Assembly (NCBI RefSeq): GCF_000003815.2
Contig: NC_049979.1
Location: 4,669,293 to 4,723,733 of the forward strand
Reading direction: 5' to 3'
DNA from: Branchiostoma floridae
Taxonomy: Eukaryota; Chordata; Leptocardii; Amphioxiformes; Branchiostomatidae
DNA: 54,441 nucleotides
Positions 41,919 through 51,900 of the stretch are shown here, one piece after another; the stretch's first letter is position 1, and each line of letters opens with the position of its first letter. The notes beneath the pieces are model-generated. The model was not told the DNA's origin, did no database searches, and saw only the letters and a program-made list of their open reading frames with translations. The position numbers and the translations under genes are program-made.

Positions 41919-44900
41919 GTGAAACGATTTTCTGACAATTTTTCAAGCACAATACTACTATGTTTGGCTAATTTAACGTCATTATGGAACAAAAATAGTT
42001 TATGATCGATGCGTCGTTATTAGTGTGCGATCGAATGCTTACAATGACTCAGTAGAGCCCCTTTCGTAGAGGCGCGATGTTCACACATGCTTTTGATGGG
42101 GAGGGGGGCTTTGTCGTCTGCTAACGTTACATGTGCAGGACAACAATAATGTACTTTTCTACATCACCTGTGTGATTGATAATGATGATGCCATTTTTGT
42201 AGCAAAAGTCATAATTCTGGCAAGACTTGTAAGTCTTGGTTTATCTTCCGGAGCTGAAAGCAAATGATTCAACCTTGTAGATCAAAGTAGGAGTTCTGAG
42301 TAATCAAAGTGTCAATGCCACACAAAACGCTTGGAAAGTTTGTTTCCCCACCAACAGACAAGTTGGAGGTCCTGCTTGCCCTTTTCTGCCAAGCATTACA
42401 TGCTATTTCAATTCACCATCAACCATAGAGAGAATACCTGCGGACCTAGATATATTATGCAGTCTTTCACCACTCATATTTTCTATGCTGACACATGTGC
42501 TGACACATCCCTAGACATCATCAAGGATGCCCCTTCACTTCACTGTATTTGTTTTACCAGGGATTTTGTCTAGTAATATGTAGATGTAGATGTGACTACA
42601 CCTTACTTAGTGACTGGCTAGCAAATTTATTGTGGTAGTTGGTTATGGTCTTTTCACCAAACATTTCTTTTCAGTTAGAGTAGCAAGGTTCAGCTTTGTG
42701 ACATCATACAACTGAATACTGGGTTCAAGATTATGTTATTGTTACCATTAAGCATTACTGGCACTCCAGAGTTAACTATTAAGAGTTCTCAGGATCCCCC
42801 CCCATGCAGACCCGCAAGTTGGGATCCATCTTTTTGTATAAACAGAACTGCTTTGTGTGCAGTTTTGAAACTCACAGAGCCCTTTGTATGATTAAGTCAT
42901 TGTTCATCAAGATAACTAGGTAGATACCTGGTTAGATATCAACAGATCTGTAACATGGTCTCTGAGAATCAATTGTTTTCAAGTTGAGGGACATGCCTGT
43001 TTATGAAAACTGTGTGGTTCATCAACTACTGTTTCCAGCCTTTGGTGACAAAACACAGCCATGGTTGCCTCTGCGGTATAAGTAACAACTGTGACCTCGG
43101 GTGCAATGAAGTCAATAGCCTGTCAGATGTGGTATTTGTGGTATGGTCTTTTTCATATCCCAAAATAAACACATCAATAAATTTCATGTGTGGCATTTAT
43201 GGCATGTATGTTGCCATGATTTGGACAGATGTGTAAGTTGGGCATGACAAATTAGGAGGGTCAGTTGTGTAAAGATATGTTGGGATGTGCCATTTTCAAC
43301 AACAGGACATCATGTTTGTTGTCAAGTCCTTGTTTCAAATCTATGGACACTGATAACTTTCCTTTTTATAAGGCCAGATGAGCTAATACAAACATGTTTT
43401 ATTGACACTAACTGTAGGAATCATAAAAGATAAGATTGATTGATTTTGCATAATCTAAGAACAAATGTTCATCAGTTGCCTTACCACTGACCAAACTTTC
43501 ACAGCAATTGCTACTATCAGTTACCAAACTTTTTGCGTGTTTTATATAAGCTATCAAAGTCTGTGATTTGCTTGATAACCAAATCTGATATCGTTTTTGC
43601 TATTTCTAGGAGTGCATAAAAGACTGAAAAGTTCAGAGACTCCATGGAGGGAAAAGCTGAAGCTCGGCCGGATGGCTTGGAAGTCCAGAAGGGTCGTGCT
43701 CCCCAGAAGGGAGCAGGTTCTGTTAGACTGGGCTACCAGTGCCCTGATCCAGCACTATGCAAAAAAGTAGGCTTGTTTTTCATCAGATTGTAGTGCAACA
43801 TTCTTTGACTGCAGCTCAGTATCAACAGAGCCAAATGTTTGTCAGCTCGAGTTGGTATTTGGTCAACAAAGATGAATGACCAGCAAATGGTTCTGTGGTT
43901 TCCATGTTGGATTTATGGCAATTTATAGGTGATCACTTTAATAGTTGGGTTTTTGATGAGCTGCGTGTGATATCTTGCTATGTGTGATATCTTGCTGACT
44001 AGTAAAAGTATATGTTATGCTAACTTTAATTGATTTTTTCCAGTAGCAGTGGATGGATGTACAATGTAGTTTGTTGTCATTGCTGCTGCACCTGTGGGTG
44101 GTTCTGTGCTGCTGCAGGCCAGGAATTTACCAGGTCAAGGTTCTTGGCTGAAACATGAAGGATAGAATTTACCTCGATGTTTATGTTGCCTGAAGCTAAC
44201 ACATGTCAGCGATGCATGACGTCTGAAGTCAGTGTTCTAGCCAGCCTGAAGTTTTTTTTCCGTCCCCTGAATTTTGAAATCTTGTTGAGCACAGAAGGCG
44301 AGACGATCCTGGAGCATGTTCCCCATGGAAAATTTTAAAATCTATACCCTCTGAAATGCTATTTCCTCCATTTCAAAGAGCAAATTTTGCTTTTAGACTC
44401 TGCTTGGTTCAATGGCATCTGTTAGCATATCTTTACATGACGATTTTTGTCCATCATAGAAGACAGAATGGGAAAAAGTTTTGTTTGTTCCCAACTTCAA
44501 AATTCTGTCAAACGACGGAAGGACGGATGCTGGCTAGAACCCTGCCTGAAGTTAACAAATGTCAGTACTACGTGACACAGTGCCCCAAAATTCTTTTGAA
44601 ACTTCTTCTCTAACCCTTATGCACAAAAGTTATGACCTTTGAGTTCTGTTATCAAGTGCTACTGGATTGTTTTCTCACAAAGTAATGTCATTCATGTATT
44701 GCAGGACCTTGCTTGAGGAGCAGATACTGCAGGAATTGTGGCTCTTTTTGGAAGACATACTGAAAAGCACAAGGTTAAAATCTTTAGCACGAAGTGGATC
44801 AATCTTTCTCAATTCATCTTTCAACCAGGTACGTTTGCAATCATTGTATATTAGAATTTGATAGAAACCATTCATTCTCTTTGCAAGCCAAACAAGAGTC

Positions 44901-47900
44901 TCTGTTGAAACATTTCAGTGAAAACATTCAACCTTGTGTTAGATTAATTAAGTACATAACTTCTATAATGCAAGTGGAACAATGTTACTTAGCTCCTGTG
45001 CAAGACTTCATCATCATTTGCTCAGCTATATATGAACCAGAAGCATAATGGTTGGCCAGGAGGATGCTTCGCTACTGGTATACAGTCCTATGAATATTTA
45101 TCTTGTTATGGCTTGTCATGTTTGTTGTTCTATGTGTCTTGTTGTTCTTTGGGTCAGTCTGGTTGATATTAGGATAGCAGTGGTCACCATGTGTAGTTGA
45201 AAACCATCATGACTTATTTCATACATTTTGCATTTTGTCCAGGTTATCACAGCAACACTATCCAATGCTTGTCAGCAGGCAGATGCTCACACAAACTTTA
45301 TTCCTACTGTTCTGGATTGTATGGAGGTCATCCTTGCACAACCTACCTTAGCTGCCGTCTTACTCTCCCGATATGATGCATGTGTAAGTATGCCTGCTTT
45401 TGGTACTGTTGACATGTCAACAGGATGGTCCTTTCTATATATAGCAATAACCCTAAAAAACATTAGTTTGTATTCATGACGTATGGTAGACGTACCATTT
45501 ATATAGATACAAGAATAAGAACATGTAGTAGGAATATCTTTCTTTGAGTAACCTTTTGCAACATTTGTTCACCTGTGGTACACAGTTATAAAATGTGATA
45601 TAATAATCTCATTTCTGTGCATCATGACATGGATTTCTGCCTTCCTTTTAAAATTTTCTAGTTTCTGATGCAGGTGGAGTTGTTAAGGTCCATGCTGTGT
45701 CTGACAGTCAGACTCTGTGCTGCCAACATCCAAGAAAGTGTGCCATCTTTGCTGTCCTTACTGGTGACTGTTCTTGATAAATGTACGTCCCTACAACGTC
45801 AGCAGCACAAACATACCAAGGTATGGCCACAATAGACAATGAATCTTTTTCTCAAATATTCCCTTTACGTTACTTGTTACTATAACGAGTATATTTATGA
45901 AACATATTGTCATTATCCTTTATGTTGTAAGATTTATATGGTACAAATGATGTTTGATGAACTTTAGAAAAGTTCCTTGTTCAAGTCTTTTTATACAGCA
46001 TGCTTTAGATCAATTTTATGCATTTGCTTGGTTTAGCAGTATAATAACTCTTATCTGTGTACACAGGTATTTCAGAGTGTGTGTGAGGAACTGTTGGCCC
46101 CAGCTGTCTGTTGCTGTTGGGTTCTAAACAACCATTCCAAAATGCTGTCTTCAACAAGAACTGAAGTCATCACCAAGATTCAGGAAAACCTGCACCAAGG
46201 TCTATTCATCAGGTAAGTAGATTGAGCATTGAGGAAGATATTTAGGTCATATCTCCTTAAAACTTGACTGGTCATTCATTTTGAATGCCAATTATCAGCC
46301 AGAAAAGATATACTGTAGAGGAAGTATTTCTAACTTTTGCTGTAGAGGAAGTATTTCTAACTTTTGCTTACTACAGTTTTTGTTTGATATGGTAATTATT
46401 CAGCAACTGTTGCTTGCTCTCTCTGCAGAGAAAATGCAGCAGCCTTTGAGAAACACCTGTGTGATACCCCAGACTCCCCGTCAGTAGGAAACAAAGGAGT
46501 TGAGCTGTACTTCCATCAGCTGGACCAACTTGCAAAGGACCGACCTGATCCTTCCATGTCCAAGGTTTGTTCTAATACAAGATGTGTTTGAATGTTATTT
46601 AAGATTGAAAATGTGTATAATGCTATTACATGTATATTGTTAGAGTTACCCTGAATATTGCAATCTTCACATGTATATCTCAGCTTATGCCCCTTAAGAC
46701 CAATGCTTTACAAAACCCTAAATTCCCAAATTGTGCCATGGTCTAACAAATATCTCTTCAGCATCACATCTGAGCTACCTCATCTTGCTTTAATTTGAAG
46801 CTTAGCTCAAGGTGGCTTGTTCTGGCATTGAGTTGATCATGAAAAGGATATCATATAGCACAGTTTACAAATGCAACAAACATACTATTTCCATGTCAAC
46901 AGAGGTATTAAAGGGACAATTATCACAGAAAAATGTTGTACTAATTAAGGGTTAATGACCCGCCCCGAGGTGTATATGGTGTCATAACGCCTGGTCCTTT
47001 GCTATAACCACCTCATAAAACCACCTCGTTCGCTTCGCTCACGAGGTGGTTTTATTCGGTGGTATATACCGAGGAACAGGTGGGTCATTAACCCTATTAT
47101 CATATAGCCTACCCACACTGACCCATTTAAGAGTAGATTAGAGTTTCCAGATGAGTAGGAGCGACAAATTCTTTTCTAAAACATACATCTTTTATTCAGT
47201 ACATACATTTGAACAGTGAATTTGAACAACATAAAACTTGTACGTAAAATGTATTTCTGTTCCAAGGCTTAAAATAAGAACAAAGTCGATTCATTATGTT
47301 ACAAACTGTTGCACGCTCCGTATTTCTCCACTCGCCCATTCTCCAGTTTGTCGAGTTCGTTCGTATCAGGCGCTAAATCTCTGCTGGCTTTCCTGAGGTA
47401 TTCCGGGATCCCTGTGCTTCACAGCTCTTGAGAATCTCGTTCACTACGAACCCAGACACGACTTCTCCGAAAAAAGGTAGCATTTTGGTCCTCCAGCGCC
47501 ATGACCGCTACTCAATGGCGGACCGTGGTGTTATTCTCGTCTGAACTTGAATGGGCGGGGGTGCAAATAATTTTATTTTCCATTTGCAGTTTAAATTGGA
47601 CATGACTTGAAATACATTTTATTGTCTTAAATATTATAGTTAATTCAATGTTGGTTTAAGACAGCAAATGTTTTCTTTGAACAAAGAAACACGCACTACC
47701 GATGTTAATAGAGGGAGCCATCCCCCCTGCCATGCCTGTACTTATTCCCCTATCTTGGCAGATGGACGATTCCTGGATATCTCATTCTGATTGGCCAGCG
47801 TCATGTTTGTCTGTCCTCCTGATTGGTTTAAACTTTCAAAAGTTTTATCACATATGTGATAATCAAAAATTTAATGCATGGCTGTTACGGCGTCATAACC

Positions 47901-48902
47901 AGCATGAAATGTGGCCTTCTGATTGGCCCACGTCCCCTGGCTATATGATAATGTCATATAAAATGTCAATAAAATCTCTCCAATCTCTGTACAGCTCTGT
48001 GCCTTACCAGCTGGAGGTATTGAGGATGCAGTCCTCCTGTACTTACCTGCTGCCTTCAACAGCTTCCTGGCATCAGCTGCATGTACTGATATAACTAGGA
48101 CTGGTTTTGCCATGCTACAGACGTTGTGTGGGTTTACAAGGCTTACAGCTGAAAATGATATGGAGACAGCAGAGAACGTACAGGAAGAGGACTGTATGGA
48201 TGTTGATGCAGATGTAGATGTAGACAAAAAAGAAGTCAGTGTAAAGGCACAGGAGAAAAGGCTGGTTGCCACAAGAGACCTGCTTCAAACAGCCCTGGAT
48301 CGGAATATTTACAGGGTAAGTCTGCATGTCAAGTTTACCTGTCTTAGCTTATTATGCATATGCTTCAGCTCCAATTGATTTTATATGTATATACTATTTT
48401 ATTCTACCAATATTTGTTCAATTTTGTATGTACGTATTTGGTCACGATATCAGCCTGCTACCTATGTGTCCACATTATATTGTCTATGTTGCAATCTGAA
48501 TAAAGTTAAAGTCAAAGTCAAGTCTGCCCTATTATCAGGCACTATGCTGAGAAAATGCAGCCAGCTTTGAATGCCAAGTGTGTTGAATATATAATAAAAG
48601 CAGTCAACTCAAGGGTGTCATTTTATTTTATCTCCCTTTGCCAGACCCCATGATAACATCTAAATGCAGCCAATGCCTGAATGTGCACACGATTTTATGT
48701 AAGACTGGGGTTTTGGTCAATCCCATGTTTCACACCTTCAAATAAAAAGGAAGAATTGGTCAAGAACAAGAGGTTTTTAGACTCTCCTATTAGAGTCATA
48801 GTCTGTATAGACTGTATAGACTATGACTGGCATACAGTTGATGACTAGTAGTAGTAGAAGTAGTAGTAGTAGTAGTAGTAATAGTAGTAGTAGTAGTAGT
48901 AA

Positions 48903-48935
<33 letters not shown>

Positions 48936-51900
48936 AAGTAGTAGTAGTAGTGGTAAAAGTAGTAGTGATAAAAGTAGTAGTAGTAGTAGAAGTGTTAGCA
49001 GTCTGCAATGACCTGATGGTAGTTGTAGTAGTAGTAGCAGTAGTAGTAGTAGCAGTAGAAGTAGAAGTAGTAGTAGTAATAGTAGCAGCTGCAGCAGTAG
49101 TAGTAACAGTAGCAGTAGCAGCACTCTGCAATGACGTCAGTCAGGGGGAAAAACCATGGCAAGCTAGGGATTACAATCTGTTGAGCCTGAATTCTGTTTC
49201 TTCTGTATGTGCCAGGCACTAGATGATGCAATGTCAGGTGGGAAGCAGTTGGCCTGGCTGCGGAAGTTGCTGCATACTCTACTGCAGACCCCAACAACCA
49301 CCACTGCAGCCAGACTGGACTGTATGAGACTGACTGCAGCCAGACTGGACTGTATGAGACTGACTGCAGCCAGGCTGGACTGTATGAGACTGTTGCTGGA
49401 CATGAACCACCAAGTGGTGGCACCAAGGCTGGCAGACGTTTGGACCTGTTCTTGGCTGCTGCTGGATATAATGGTATGCAATCTGAGAGATGCCTTGGGT
49501 CATTCAGTGTAATATAACCAGCTGCTGCCGCACCGTGTGCCTGCGAAGCTGGTGTGTTATGCCGAAGGGCGGTTTTACTGGCTGTATAGATACAGATACA
49601 TGAAAAGCTCTAGGATGCTGTTGATTCTGTATATAGTCTCTCATCTCTTTCTTTCTTGATCCCTCAAATCAGCTGTCACAGCATACACCTCTCTTCTTTT
49701 CATTGCCTGTTTTTTCTGCATCTCAGGAGTAACCCAGCTCCTTGAGTCATGTATGACTGTCTTTCCAAATGTCATCTCATCATGTTGAGTCTGAATAGGG
49801 ATAGAGCTATCCCTTATTTATTGCTGATTTATCTAAATTTACTTTTGTTGATTCAGGTACCCTGTTTGTTTAATTTTGTTTGTTTTTTTCATTTGTAGAG
49901 GACATAGCTTCAGAATTGTTTGTACATTGTACATGTATGTATTTTTAAATCAGGAAATCAGCTGTTCTATAAACATTTCTAATCTTCAATATTGCTGTAT
50001 ATTGTGCTTTCAGAAAGACCTAACTGACAAACCAACATGATAGCATGTTTTGTGATTGACAGGACCAGGATTCTGCTGTACAGGTGTCCCAAGACAACTT
50101 GCTTTGCAGACTCCTGGAAACATATGCCAAATTACGACAGGTATTATTTCAAATTCATACTTCAAAACTGTATTCTTCAGCAAGTATGATATACTGTAAA
50201 TACAGAAATGTTCGCGGTGGATTAATGTTCGCGGTTTTCGCGGCGGCCGCTTCACCGCAAATTTAAAACCACCGCAAACATTTTTTCATAATAGTAAGAG
50301 ACTACAGTGCATGGTGCTACCGCGAAATTAAAACCACCGCGAAAAGTCCATTTTCCCCCTACCGCGAAATTGAATCCCCGCGAACTTAAATGCATTTACA
50401 GTAGACAGGTTATAATGTAGCATTCTGAAGACAAAGACGGTCTCATGTTCAATGTACTGCACTAGTTTTTCTTTGACATGACAAATCTGGACGAATCATC
50501 AGTTGGCAGTCAATACACTCACTAATTTTTTTTTACTATTTACCAGTCCTTGGTGCTGATATCTTGGTTACCGTGCATTTACCCCTTTTTTTAGATGCCA
50601 AAATAGAATATTGAATGCATGTTGAGATTTGTGTGACTTTATACCCCTTGCTTCTCAAGAATGCAATACAGTGATTATTTCATTTTTAGGTGGACACCCT
50701 GTTGGTGGCTATGCTGGAGTCTGTCGTAAAGAACCAGAATCAGCTGTCATTCTCTAAGACCTTCTCTCCCCTCACGTTACAGAGGTTTGTGTGGAAGCTT
50801 ACCTGAAACTTAGATTGTTCTAACCGTAGTTTATCATCTATGTCTCTTTTATTCTATGTCAGCAACAATATTAAGACTTTGTTTGTTTATTAGATGTATT
50901 ATACTATTAGGCCTATGAACATTGTATTGTTTCCCTTCAACAGGTGGAGTGAGTTGGTACAGGGTTTGCCTGTAGGCCTGGCAATGGAGATATGGCAAGG
51001 AATGCTGAACAAGCTGCAGGAACAGTACCAGCTAGGTGGGCAGTACACTGATACTGATACTTGTTAGCAAACAAACATCTGAACAAATACACCACAACAA
51101 ATGCCTGTTATTTTGTGTGAGGCTGTGTATGCATTGTGGAAACCTACATTTTCATGCTTTTCTTGAAAGTATGGGTGTAATTGTAAAAATAGTTTCATTA
51201 GAAGTAGATGAGGTTTTGTGCTAAAAGATGTTTTCAATTTTTTTTTAGAGAGAGTTGAGAGAATGGTTTATTATTGCCATTGACATTAAAACTCTTGTAG
51301 CACATGTACAAAAGGCTGAATTGTCTTTTTTTTATATATATATAGTCAGTATTTCAACCTCTAACTTGACATAGTTAGAAAGATCAAGAGACAAAATTAC
51401 ATCTAATTGTTTACAATAATTGATTAGTAATTACACAAAATTCTCTTTTTGCTGAGAATAATCATGCTGTCAATGTCTGCCAAGTATAGTTATTGAAAGA
51501 ACATGATCTCAAAAGCCCACAAGGAAGGTTTGGTAAGAATCATTGTTTCTCACTGCCTTTTCTGCACAACAGATCTGCCCCAGCTGAAGTGCACGTCGGC
51601 CTGTCTAGAACAGATGACCACCCTCCTGTGCCTCTTCCTGCTCCACCTGAGACTCTGGGACGTCAACATCACGTCTCCCACGGCAACCAGAGTGGACCAG
51701 CTGATGGCCTCCACCTGCAGCTCCGTCATCTCTCCTCTCTTCAAACTCTGTCTGGCAACCAAGCAGGTAAGGCCTAGGAAAAAAATGTTGTGTTTCCTGT
51801 TTCCCTACCTAGGTCCTGACTGAAGCTGTCGACCATCTCCCGAGACGACAAGAGCCGAAGACCTACCATAGAAAAACCTGCCCACCCTAGACCTTTTTGG

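Noticed and set aside
48777-49131. Poly-Leu, poly-Thr and poly-Ser frames
   Set aside because: Translation of an interrupted AGT trinucleotide microsatellite inside a URB2 intron.
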